NCBI GenBank assembly: GCA_036320915.1
Contig: JAXBDG010000016.1
Span: 186,001 to 250,000 of the forward strand
Direction: 5' to 3'
Source: Linnemannia elongata
Lineage: Eukaryota > Mortierellomycota > Mortierellomycetes > Mortierellales > Mortierellaceae
Length of the DNA stretch: 64,000 nucleotides
This document shows, in pieces, positions 23,245-34,803 of this stretch. Below the pieces are notes generated by a model, which saw only the letters and a program-made list of their open reading frames with translations, had not been told where the DNA came from and did not search any database. The position numbers and the translations under genes are program-made. How positions within the stretch are numbered: position 1 is the first letter of the stretch; each line of letters starts with the position of its first letter.

Positions 23245-25986
23245 TTCACTGAGTTAGGATTCTTCTTCTTACTGTTCACAGAGACCCCCTCCTCTTCCCC
23301 CTCATTGAAACAAACACCAGAGAAAAAAATGCGCTAACCAATCTTTTCAGCTTCAATGTTAGACATTGTTCGGCTTTATTCTACCAGATGATCGTATCGG
23401 GTGCTTCAGGTTCATAATTTTTTTTCTTTTCGCGTTTGTAGGGTTAGCAAAAGAGGTGACACGATCAGAAATAAACAGAGCAAGTAACTCGCTTTACAAC
23501 TATGCAAGCCTTTCGTCAAGCAATTTCTACAAGTTTCATGGTGCGTCCCACATATTGATGCTGAGTGGGTGGGATGTGTGGCCCAGAATGGAGCCGGATG
23601 ACTCGTGTAGGCTGCCTCTCTTTCGAACTAGGATTCTCTTCTATAGTGCCCATTGCATCCACTTTATATGATAGTTGTTGAATCGTACATTGAACGAAAC
23701 TAATGCGTATTTTTTATTAACTACGGGGAAGGACAAGGTGAGGAAGAAGGGTAAAAATAATGAACCCTCGAACTGTTGTTTTTATCGTGTTATGTGCCTG
23801 GATAATCCCTCAATGATAGAGACCATCTCCATGAAATGGGTTCAACGGGGTACGAAGGATTAAGGTTGTGCGAGCCAATATTAGAACAACCCACGGATTC
23901 TCCTCTTTGGCACTTTCGAAGTGATAGCCATTTGAAAGCGCTGGAAGGCACTCTCTGTTATGAAGTGTACCCTTGTTTGTTGATGTCACGAAAATAGGAC
24001 ATGAGAGAGGGAGCAAGATAAAGGGAAGGAGTGAGGGTGGCAAGTATTGCCTTTGGGACGCGGTGCAATTGATGTAGAGAAGGACACTACAGAAATAAAA
24101 CATCTACTTTACTGTGGCACGTTGATATCTGTTGGATGGCAGTTGGCAATTTCGGGCTTTTGGCAGTTGCAAACGCGGAAGGAGACAATAGGACGGACGG
24201 GTCGATTCTTGAGGCACTGGAAATTACAATCTAGTAGGTGTAGAAATTGCACTCTCAAGGTTCCACACATTCTTACATCTCTCTTCCTAGTACACAGAAT
24301 TGGCGTTTCCTCTCAGTATCATACATTTATTTACGGATAAGAGTTATCTGATCCCATGGCATATCGTGTGTGACGCATTGTTGATACACCAAAGCGAATC
24401 GCGTCCTCTTTTCTATTGCTGTATCTCACTCCCTTCTTCCTCACCTCTCCAATGATGGTCTTTTTATTTACTCTTTTTGTAGACAACCCAAAGCATAGTG
24501 GCACACACAAACTTGCGCCACGCCCCTCTTCATTAAATGATACTCTCATGCTTCCGGGTAATCCAGAACCGTGTATCCCCATCTCGGTACTTATCCCTGA
24601 ACCGATGCCAGTACATAATTCTTATCCCTCCCTTGACCAGTATTTTCCGTTTTGCTTCGGTACGTATCCGTAAACTGGAACTTATCCAACGTGCCTACCA
24701 GACTTTTCTCATGCCTACACTTGTCATCGTCTGCTTGTATCTCGGCTGATATCCGTGGGATCGATATGTCTCTACAGCACACACGAAAAAACAGGGAATG
24801 CGACAGGAGGACAGTGAGAAGCACGCTAATGCGCCTGCTTCTTCATGGGTAAAAAAAAAACATTATTGGTTCCTCCCCTCCGAGCGGACTTTTTTTCACA
24901 CACAATGCTTAACGTATTTTGACGCCGTTCCGGGTGGGTGGGGAGGTTCACATCCCCTCCTCACTTCCCTCGTCCAATCGACATGACTCCTACTCTTCCC
25001 TCGCTTATCATTTCTCGGTTCTTATCCGGTAGGGCGTCTAGTACACTTTTTTGTCAAGAGAAAAAAAAAAAAAAAAAAAAGTACACTGAATCCTTGATGG
25101 AAAAGAAGCGATTGGTTATTTTTTTGAGTGTGTTTGTGTGTGTGGGTGTGGGTAGTCTAATGAGACTCAACATGCACTCCGACGGCCCATGGAAGCATGC
25201 ACAGAATTGTCAATCACGCCTTAGTTGGCGTTTAGCTCAATTAGTACTGGAGACTCGTATTAGGTGGCTGTTATTAGGTGGCTGTTATGTAGGCGCACTG
25301 TATTTTTTTAATGTCGCGATGGGATGGGATGAAGTGTGTGGGTGTGTTTGAGAGAGAGAGAGACGAAGAAGGAGGGCGAAAGAAGGAGAGAGAGAAAGGG
25401 AGAGTGAATAGTGGAGTAATGGGTTGGAGTAAGCATAGTCCAGATGGTTTGAGACTGATTGGAGTAGAGTTGATCAAACTCAGGCACACCAATAGGATCC
25501 CTACCCAGATCGCCCCATTCTTCAGCCCTCGGACGGATCTGCCGATGAGAACCAGTATTCCCTCTACGCCTTCAGTAGGTGAACATGGTGGGATCTGAAA
25601 GGTGAAGAGAAAAAAAAAATCGCGCAGAGGGAGAGAGGAAATTGTATGTACTGTATGTACTGACTGGTATGGTACAGATGTCGAACCTGTAATAATTTTT
25701 TTTTTTTTGATCTCGGTGCACTATCCGAGAGAGTGAGAAATAAAAAAAAAAAAAAGTAGGTTTGATCTGCGGAAGAGGTTTCCGGGGCAGGATGTTCTCG
25801 AGAGAAAATTGAACACAAATCTAAAACGGAATTGAACTATCAGTCGATGTGAAAACAAAGTGTACCTGGCAGGAAGGAATTGGGCTCAGACTTTGTTCTA
25901 TAGGAGAAGGATGAGGATTGAGGGGGAGCAGAACAAGAAAAGACGTTGAGAGAGAGAAAGAGAGAGAGAGTGGGAGACGAGAGAGG

Positions 25987-25990
<4 letters not shown>

Positions 25991-26064
<74 letters not shown>
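25991..26064. repeat. GA dinucleotide microsatellite
   Basis: About 74 bp of uninterrupted GA, with diverged GA-rich flanks from 25945. Similar but shorter arrays lie at 15496-15525 and 44053-44089. Confidence 0.95.
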
Positions 26065-26067
<3 letters not shown>

Positions 26068-27001
26068 GATGGGCGTCCAAGGGAAAAGAGATTCATGGTT
26101 TTTTTCTTGTCTTTTCATCTCGGAAAGTGGACCCGAAGAAGAGACATGCATGAAATGAGGGAAAAAGTAAAAAAGGATATTATTTTCGGTAGTAGACCCG
26201 AGAGGTGACAGAATCGATCAAAATGCATGTATGGATGGCGTAGGCTAAAGGCGAAAAAAGAAAAGGAGGAAGGAGGAACAGCCCTAACACTAAACGGATT
26301 AGGAAAGGAAGCAGGCGTCTGTTGGTCTGTTGACTTGAGTGACCCATTCTCTTGTATAGCAGCCAATCATCCGCCAAGGCTAAAGAGGAAGCAAATTTGA
26401 GAGCATGTCCCATCCTTTATCCAAAACAAATAGTGCCATTTCCCTGGTAAAAGCCAACGAGTGCGCGTGTTAATTCTCGGTAACGAACCCTTTTGGGCTC
26501 ATGCAAAAGAGTGAGTGGGTGAACGATTGTTCTCACTAGCTCATACTCTTACAACGCACTCTTTCAGATAAGTGCTCGCACCATGGTTAAACGATGAAGA
26601 AGGCGCACCATTTGTCACACCCTTGTTTCTAATTAAGGTCGAGTTCACGGTAGAGAATAACCCAAACAGACCTATTCGGTCAGCCCTGATATGCAACTCA
26701 AAGGTCCAACCTCCGCTCAGAATTGCCAGAAGAGTGCGATGGATGGACAACCAGAGAGCAGCGCACCTTCCATATTGACTTGATTAACACCCGTTGTATC
26801 ATGGACGGTAGTACCCTTCCATGTTTGCACCACATACACCGCAAGCACCTAATGTCAATTCACACAACGAGAGGAGAAACAAGTTGTGCCAACGGCACAA
26901 TGTTCGGAGCGCAAAACACTTCAGCTTCCTCAGTGTCCATGACCATGTCTGCTAAAAAAATCGGACTTGTAAGTTTGCCGATGTGCCTTGACAAGGGGTA
27001 G

Positions 27002-27009
27002 TATAAAAA
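27002..27009 (+). promoter_or_regulatory. TATA box of OPT copy 1
   Basis: TATAAAAA, 128 bp before the ATG at 27130, followed by the CT-rich leader (27055-27125). Confidence 0.7.
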
Positions 27010-27129
27010 CCGACCGCCTCCTCGCTTCATTTGATTCCTTGTCTAAGGCCACCCTTTCTTCTTCACACCAAACAACGACCCTCCCCTCCCCTCTCATCTT
27101 CTCTCCGTCTTCTCTCTCCCTCCACCACC

Positions 27130-29492
27130 ATGAGCGACAAGCAGGAATACACTGCTGACAAAGTTTTCATCGACGAGAAGGTCGATGATGACCACGCCTC
27201 CATCATCCTCGATGAGGAAGAGAACTCTCCCATCCCCGAGGTTGCTGCCATCGTATCCAACAAGGATGAACCAGGCCTGCCTGTCATGACTTTCCGCTTC
27301 TGGGTCATGGCTGTGCTTTTCTCTTGCCTCCTTTCGTTCTTCAACCAATTCTTGTAAGTCACGCTTGCATTTCCCAATTCTGTTCAGTGTCAGGCCAACA
27401 CCTACACAAGACACGGCCACAACTTCTTTTCTTATCGTGTTTTTATTATCTTCTGAAATATAGCTGGTTCCGTTCCCACCCCATGACCCTCTCAACCTTG
27501 GTCATTCAGCTTATTTCCTACCCCTTCGGAAAGTTCATGGCTCGTGTCCTCCCCGCTGGCCCCCTCAACCCTGGCCCCTTCAATATCAAGGAGCACGTCT
27601 TGATCGCTCTTACCGCCAACTGCGCTGGTGGTACCGCCTACGCCGTTGATATTACCGTCATCCAGAAAGTCTTCTACAAGCAGGATTTCGGTTTCCTTGC
27701 CAACTTTTTCCTCATTCTCACCACCCAGATGTTGGGTTTCGGTATGGCTGGTGTCCTCCGTCGTTACCTTGTCTACCCCGCCGCTATGATCTGGCCCGCC
27801 AACTTGGTCCAGGTCGCCATGTTCAACACCCTCCACAAGGATGAGGATCTCCTCCCTGGCCAGTGGACCCGTTTCAAGTTCTTCTGTGTTGCCACCCTTT
27901 GCATGTTCTTCTATCAGTGGATCCCTGGATTCATCTTCCCCGTCGTCTCCTCGATTGCTTGGGTCTGCTGGATTGATCCCAAGAACCACGTTCTCTCCCA
28001 GGTCGGAGGAGCCAACGGTCTTGGTGTTGGAGCCATTTCCCTCGACTGGAACAACATTGTTTCCTTCTTGGGATCACCTCTGGTTGTTCCATGGTGGGCT
28101 CAGGTCAACATTGCTCTGGGTTTTTTCCTCATTGCCTGGGTCATGGTCCCCATCGCCTACTACACCAACCTGTGGGATGCTCAGCGTTTCCCTATCCTCA
28201 CCTCCAAGCTCTTCACGACCGATGGTGATAAATATCCGGTTATCAGCGTTCTTGATCCAGCTACCGCATCTTTGTCACAGGAAGGTTACAATAAGGCTGG
28301 ACCTCTCCGTATCGCGACCTTCTTCGCTCTCACCTACGGTATCGGTTTTGCTGGCCTCACCTCGATGATAACCCATACCTGGTTGTACCATCGCCACAAG
28401 TTGGTTGCTCAATGGAAGCAGTCTCGCACCCAGTCTGAGGATATTCATCACAAGTTGATGCAGGCCTACCCTGAGGTCCCCGACTGGTGGTACGCTACCT
28501 TGTTCGTTGGTATGACCGCTCTTGCCATCTTCACCTGTCAGTACTACGGATACATGCCCTGGTGGGCCGTTCTTTTGGCCATCCTTCTGGCTGTCGTTTT
28601 TGCTCTCCCCGTCGGTCTCATTCAAGCCTTGACCAACCAGCAACCCGGCCTCAACATCATCACTGAGTATGTCATCGGTTATATCCTCCCCGGTCAACCC
28701 ATCCCCAACGTTACGTTCAAGACCCTCGGTTACATTTCCATGGCACAAGCCATGACCTTCACCTCGGATCTCAAGCTCGGTCACTACATGAAGGTCCCCC
28801 CACGCGCCATGTTCTGGGCCCAGCTCCTCGGCACATTCATCGCCGGTCTCGTCAACTTGCTCACCGCCAACTGGCTCTTGAACTCTCAGAAGGACATCTG
28901 CGAAGGCTCCAAGGAATTTGGATGCCCCCACGCCAACACCTTCTACTCAGCCTCTGTCATCTGGGGAGTCATTGCTCCCAACCTGATGTTCGGTCCTACT
29001 TCCATCTACAACGCCATCAACTTCTTCTTCCTCATCGGTTTCGTCCTCCCCATCCCATTCTACTTCCTCAAGAAGGCATTCCCTAACACCTGGTTCGACT
29101 ATGTCCACATCCCTGTCTTGTTGGCCGCCACCGGTATGATGCCTCCCGCACAAGCCTACCACTACACCAACTGGTTGGTTCTCGGCTTTGCCTTCCAGTT
29201 CTTTGCCCGTCGTTACCGCTCCGAGTGGCATTTGCGGTTCACTTATGTCATGTCTGCTGCCTTCGATTCCGGCGTCGCCTTCTTCGGACTCCTTTCTTTC
29301 TTTATTTTTGGTATCCGTGAGGTTACGATGCCTATCTGGTGGGGTAACCCAGAAGCGGATATTTGCCGTCTGGATACGTACCCCCTGATGGCTCCTAAGG
29401 GTGGAAAGGTCGATCCTTGGGCTCCCAATCCGGAGGCCGAGGATGCACCTCAGTACGTTTTCCCCAAGCCTTACGTCCCCTTCAAGGGTTGA
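27130..29492 (+). CDS. Oligopeptide transporter (OPT family), array copy 1
   Basis: A proton-coupled importer of small peptides, many-pass (about 12-16 helices), expected in the plasma membrane. Exons 27130-27353 and 27464-29492, 750 aa. The start has context CACCATGAG. The N-terminal 60 residues are acidic and cytosolic, ending in ENSPIPEVAAIVSNKDEP and LPVMTFRFWVM, a typical OPT lead-in. The family motifs are NPGPFNIKEH (110-119) and KVPPR (518-522, the KIPPR motif). Other landmarks are LVVPWWAQVNIALGFF, the QSRTQSEDIHHKLMQAYPEVPDWWY loop and TNQQPGLNIITEYVIGYILP. A variable loop spans about 317-356. It resembles ISP4/OPT1-type fungal peptide transporters; the exact substrate cannot be told. 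AATAAA at 29532-29537. It shares 89 identical bases (28035-28123) with copy 2. Confidence 0.95.
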
Positions 29493-30162
29493 ATAAATTG
29501 ATGAGGACCGAAGCATTGCATACCAAAACTTAATAAACATAATACGCTTCAACGTTACTCACATGTTAAAGCACCCGATGTTACTTTATTGTTCTGCTGT
29601 TGTTGCCTTCTCTGCTAAACTACATGAACAAATGAGGATTGTTAGCACTGGTTGTACTTGTGGCCCCCCCCCTTTTTTTTTTGTCTTGGGGAGTCGTTGT
29701 CTATATCTACGTCTTCATCATCGTCCAAGTCCCTGAACATGTGCTCGTTTTTGTTGCCCTCAATGACGACAATGGTGTGCAAGGGTGTCAAGAGAGGGGG
29801 GGGGGAGGCGAGATCACAAACAACTAAAATGTAAGGATTTGATAGGTTGAACGTAGAGGAATGGGAGGATACATAAGGAAGATGGTGGTCCCAAAAAGAG
29901 ACGAGGGAGGTAAAATGAAAATTCGCATAAGAATAAAAAAAAAGTAAAAAAAAAGAGGAGTAAATGGATGGATACAAAAGATGGAGAAGGGTTGTGAGTG
30001 TCTTTTATAGAGAAGCTCGAGGAGGAGTAGCATTGTGAGTTGAAGTGGGTAGATTTGATTCGGGTGCCGCGGTACCGTGGCCGAAGGACCGAAGTAATGA
30101 ATAGAGACGATAGGAGACGAACAACGACGTATAACGGATCGCAGAACCGTAGACGAGGACGT

Positions 30163-30363
30163 CGTATCCGGATACGCGAAGTGGACGTGGCAACAGCTAT
30201 AGGTATGGAAGTCGTATCCGTAACAGTATATACAATGTTGCACATAGGCATGGAAGCAGCATCCGAACTATGAAGGAGGTCATAACCACAGCCACAGATC
30301 ATGGAAGCAGTATCCGCGGTTTATGGCACAAAGAAAAGAAAGTAAAGGTGGAAGCTGCTTCCG
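30163..30363. repeat. Spaced dyad repeat, GGA-N7-TCC type
   Basis: A palindrome CGTATCCGGATACG (30163-30176) is followed by four related words at 30207-30220 (GGAAGTCGTATCCG), 30252-30265 (GGAAGCAGCATCCG), 30303-30316 (GGAAGCAGTATCCG) and 30350-30363 (GGAAGCTGCTTCCG). Spacing is regular, 44-51 bp. The last is a near-perfect dyad. It could be a degenerate minisatellite or a cluster of sites for a dimeric regulator. Confidence 0.6.
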
Positions 30364-31350
30364 ATAAACGCAGAAGAATAAGATTAACGAATCAGAATGC
30401 AAGAAAATGCTTGGTGGTCGCACAGACACATTCATGCCCGTGGACCCATTCTTCGCTCGCACATAGACAAAAGAAAAGAAGTTCGGTTGTATCTGAAGCA
30501 TATTAGGTAGTTAGATGAGTAGCAAAAAAAGTAGTAGGGTACTTTGAAAATCGTCGGTGACTAAGATGGGCTCTTCTTGCGAACAGTGCCAACCATACCA
30601 CACCTCTCTCACCCACCCTAAACCATTTTTTGTTTTGGATATTGGTGCTTCAGTCGAACCAAAATGCGGACGACGCTCATTCAAAACGAGACGTTCAGAA
30701 AGGCAACATGCCGACCAAAGAAGGAGATCATGAACCCATCAATTGTCTATCTAGCACCAATTTTTGAGTCGTTACCATTCTCTTAACGGCACTGGCTGTG
30801 ACTTTGCTCCGAGACGTGTGTACTTTTTGTTTGTTCCCCTTCTACACCTATCAGCAGTGCGTGTTTCTGACCTATCCATGCTAGTAGCGCGCTTTCATTC
30901 ACCCCACGTTTGTTTTCTTTCGATGTGTCGAGGAAGAAAAATCTCATTCTACTTCTTTCTGGTTACTTTAAGGTAATTCGCTAGCTCGCGTCACTCTACT
31001 ACTGCATTCGGCAAAGTTATACACTCACACACCAAGGCTCATGCCACCTTTTGCGGTCAGCCCACTCAATGAGTCCCTGGCAATGAAGAGAATATATCGG
31101 CATTTTTATTCTATGTTGCCACTGAATCTGAGGATGGGATGGAGAGAAACAAGGGAGCGCGAACGAGAAAAAAAGTAGTAGGATTTGAGCTGATAGAGAT
31201 ATGACAAGAGTGAATACACAGTGGCAAGAAGCGAGACGAGCAGGCGAGGTGATTAATTGAACTTGAGGGAGAGACACACCGAAGTACAATTGATCAGAGA
31301 CGTCAATTCTGTGTCAAAATCGTGAGACTGATAGCCTTGACCCTGAGACA

Positions 31351-31396
31351 TGATCAACACTTATTCAGATACCCAACGGAATCCCCTTCCGGTGTG
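31351..31396 (+). promoter_or_regulatory. Shared upstream element of the OPT array (copy 2)
   Basis: Begins TGATCAACACT and continues through ACCCAACGGAATCC to CTTCCGGTGTG. Contains CGG-N9-CCG, the geometry of a zinc-cluster (Zn2Cys6) regulator site. Related sequence lies upstream of the other copies (25471-25506, 36189-36228, 43543-43563, 48102-48130 and, degenerate, 39778-39799). Function is inference. Confidence 0.4.
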
Positions 31397-32282
31397 TTGC
31401 TAAAGACCATTGCAGGCATTCCTGCTAATATTTTACGAAAATAACAACGAGAATCAATGCGTGGGTAAGGAATGAATGATCTGTAAAAAGTGAGTGAGGA
31501 GGTCGTGGAAGGGTGTCTGAAGTTCCAAAACAAATCCTTCGGATGCTGCTGCCGAGCAAACTTACCGAGGATCAAACTATTGTTTCTTTTGTTTGTGTGC
31601 GTGTGTGTAACATGTCCTTCCTTACTTTGCCAATCATTCGTCAACATTTCGCATCAAAATCGATTTTTGACTTTTGGACTTGCTTCCATTTCTTTTGTAC
31701 ATGTATATGTATATTCGTAGGGTGGGCCAGGTGCTGGTTCATTTGCCTCTTTTAATTTTCCATCCACGAGCATTGAGCTAGAAAAACACTACAATGAAAG
31801 GCAAAAGCCCAGGCGGTTCTCACAAGCATCCTAACCCTCACACTCGCCGTCCTTCTACGCCCATAGCCGATTTCTTTTTGTGGTGCTTCCTCGGATTCCA
31901 CATCCAAATAACTCTATTTCTTGTGTTCATGCCCAGAATTAAAAATGGAAGGTACGTTGTTCTCCCCATGGTCATGCAGCCAATGTCAACCTCGTTCTGG
32001 CTAAAGGACAGATACAGACGATGCATGTTGTGTTTGAATTCTGCTGTGTCTTCAAACTGAATGCTCGAGAGCGAGAGGAAACCAATGTTGCGTCTTCGAA
32101 TCGAGGAAGACATTGAATAGCAAAGGTATTGTGTCTCCAAAGCGGCTATGAGAGAGATAAACAAAGTTTTATATCGTTAAGTTGACAAAGATCAACAACA
32201 AAGATACTGCTCCTTCTCTGTACCTGTCAGAACTGACTAGGGAGCCCTCTCCTATGATCAGCGCCCCTTAGGACCAAACTGC

Positions 32283-32290
32283 TATAAAAG
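32283..32290 (+). promoter_or_regulatory. TATA box of OPT copy 2
   Basis: TATAAAAG, 146 bp before the ATG at 32429. Confidence 0.7.
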
Positions 32291-32428
32291 ACATCCGTCA
32301 CCCCGATTATTTTTATCCCTTGTCTACGGCCGCTCTTCCCCTTCCTCACCTAACAAGACCCTGTCACCCCCTCCACTCCCCCTCTTCACTTCGACTTCCT
32401 TCCTATCACCCCCACTTGCGTTCCTACT

Positions 32429-34803
32429 ATGACAGACCACAAGCAGGAATACGCTGCTGACAAAGACTTCATCGACGAAAAGATCGATGCCGAGCGCGCA
32501 TCCATCGTCCTCGAGGAGGATGAGAATTCTCCCATCCCCGAGGTTGCCGCCATCGTCTCTAACAAAGATGAGCCCAGCCTCCCCGTCATGACCTTCCGTT
32601 ATTGGGTCATGTCTGTCCTCTTCTGCTGTCTCCTCTCCTTCTTCAACCAGTTCTTGTAAGTCCAACATTTTCTTGCTCACACTTTTCACATTCATCCATG
32701 AAGCATTTTCTCAAGGAAATTATTCTCACCGTTCATTGATTTACACTTTCCTCCATATTGAATCATAGCTGGTTCCGCACTAAGCCCATGACCCTCTCCA
32801 CCTTGGTCATTCAGCTGATCTCTTATCCCTTCGGAAAGTTCATGGCTAAGGTTCTCCCCGCTGGTCCCCTCAACCCTGGTCCCTTCAATATCAAAGAGCA
32901 CGTTTTGATCTCTCTGACTGCCAACTGCGCTGGTGGTATTGCTTACGCCGTCGACATCACCGTCATCCAAAAGATCTTCTATTATCAGGACCACGGCTTT
33001 CTCGCCAACTGGCTTCTTATTATTACCACCCAGACCTTGGGTTTTGGAATGGCTGGTGTCCTCCGTCGTTACCTCGTTTACCCCTCTGCCATGATCTGGC
33101 CTGCTAACTTGGTCCAAGTCGCCATGTTCAACACTCTTCACAAGGACGAGGATCTCCTCCCTGGCCAGTGGTCCCGTTTCAAGTTCTTCTGTGTTGCCAC
33201 CCTTTGCATGTTCTTCTATCAGTGGATCCCTGGTTTCATCTTCCCCGTCATCTCATCCATTGCTTGGGTCTGCTGGATCGACCCCAAGAACCACGTCCTC
33301 TCCCAGATCGGTGGAGCCAACGGTCTGGGTGTCGGGGCTATTTCCCTCGACTGGAACAACATTGTTTCCTTCTTGGGATCACCTCTGGTTGTTCCATGGT
33401 GGGCTCAGGTCAACATTGCTCTGGGTTTCTTCATCGTCGCCTGGGTCATGGTCCCCATTGCATACTACAACAACTTGTGGGAAGCCCATCGATTCCCTAT
33501 CCTCAACGGCAAACTCTTCACGATCAATGGTGATGAATATCCTGTTCTCAGCGTTCTTGACCAGGAGACCTTGTCCTTGTCCCAGACTGGTTATGATGCC
33601 GCTGGACCCCTCCGTATCTCCACCTTCTTCGCTCTCACCTACGGTATTGGTTTCGCCGGTCTCACCGCGATGATCACGCACACCTGGTTGTACCATCGCC
33701 ACAAGTTGGTTGCTCAATGGAAACAATCTCGCACCCAGTCTGAGGATATCCACCATAAGTTGATGCAGGCCTACCCTGAGGTTCCAGATTGGTGGTACGC
33801 TACCTTGTTCGTTGGTATGACCGTCCTTGCCATCTTCACCTGTCAGTACTACAAATACATGCCTTGGTGGGCTGTCCTCTTGGCTATCCTCATCGCCGTT
33901 GTCTTTTCTCTCCCCGTCGGTCTCATCCAGGCGTTGACCAACCAGCAGCCCGGCCTCAACATCATCACTGAGTACGTTATCGGTTACATTCTCCCAGGAG
34001 AGCCCATTCCCAACGTCACGTTCAAGACCCTTGGTTACATCTCCATGAGTCAGGCTATGCTTTTCACCTCGGATCTTAAGCTCGGCCATTATATGAAGGT
34101 CCCTCCCAAGGCCATGTTCTGGGCCCAGCTTATGGGTACTATCATCGCCGGAACCATCAACTTGGTCACCGCCAACTGGCTCATGGGCTCACAGAAGGAC
34201 ATCTGCACCAAGAAGAACAAAGAGTTCGGCTGCCCCTCGGCCAACATCTTCTACTCTGCCTCTGTCATTTGGGGAGTCATTGCTCCCAACCTGATGTTCG
34301 GTCCTACTTCGATGTACAACGCCGTCAACTACTTTTTCGTGCTCGGTTTTGTCCTCCCCCTCCCCTTCTACTTTATCAAGAAGGCCTTCCCCAACACCTG
34401 GTTGGACTATGTCCACATCCCTGTCATGTTGTCCGCGACTGGAATGATGCCCCCAGCTCAAGCCTACCACTACACCAACTGGTTGGTTCTTGGCTTCGCC
34501 TTCCAATTCTTTGCTCGTCGTTACCGCTCCGAGTGGCACTTGCGATTCACCTACGTCTTGTCTGCTGCCTTCGACTCTGGTGTTGCCTTTATGGGTCTTC
34601 TCTCCTTCTTCATTTTCAGTATGAATAGCATCAAGATGCCTAAATGGTGGGGCAACCCCGAGGCCGAGATTTGTCGGTTGGACTCGTACCCCCTGATGGC
34701 GCCCAAGAGCGGACTGCCCGATCCTTGGGCCCCAAATCCGGATGCCGAGGATGCACCTCAGTACGTTTTCCCCAAGGCCTACGTCCCCTACATCCCCAAG
34801 TAA
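32429..34803 (+). CDS. Oligopeptide transporter (OPT family), array copy 2
   Basis: Exons 32429-32655 and 32769-34803, 753 aa. Same architecture as copy 1: acidic N-terminus, NPGPFNIKEH, the DIHHKLMQAYPEVPDWWY loop and TNQQPGLNIITEY. It differs in carrying KVPPK instead of KVPPR in the KIPPR-type motif, a change it shares only with copy 5, and QDHGFLANWLL rather than QDFGFLANF. Its sequence is a mosaic: 89 bases identical to copy 1 (33340-33428) and 153 bases identical to copy 5 (33649-33801), including synonymous sites, which points to gene conversion. Variable-loop text: GKLFTINGDEYPVLSVLDQE. AATAAA at 34935-34940. Expected plasma-membrane peptide importer. Confidence 0.95.

Larger units (their letters stand above)
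22422..27001. other. Gene desert of 4.6 kb upstream of the transporter array
   Basis: No gene can be supported. Holds the 110-bp direct repeats, T-rich and A-rich runs (25061-25080, 25700-25712), a duplicated ATTAGGTGGCTGTT word (25258-25284) and a long GA microsatellite. The right part (from about 25450) belongs to the upstream region of the first OPT gene: it carries the shared upstream element at 25471-25506 and a GATAAG word at 26567-26572. Confidence 0.5.
29493..32282. other. Intergenic between OPT copies 1 and 2
   Basis: 2.8 kb without a supported gene. Holds the poly(A) region of copy 1, a GGA-N7-TCC dyad repeat (30163-30363), GA/AT-rich filler and the shared upstream element of copy 2 (31351-31396). 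Minus-strand frames at 29814-30302 come from pyrimidine-rich composition and the repeat. Confidence 0.5.

Noticed and set aside
25640..25740. GGTTCGACA word on the minus strand with a five-pair T-arm-like stem
   Set aside because: A poly-A run occupies the place of the anticodon arm, so it cannot be a tRNA.
25311..26208. Glu/Arg-rich and Ser/Leu-rich frames
   Set aside because: Translations of the GA microsatellite.
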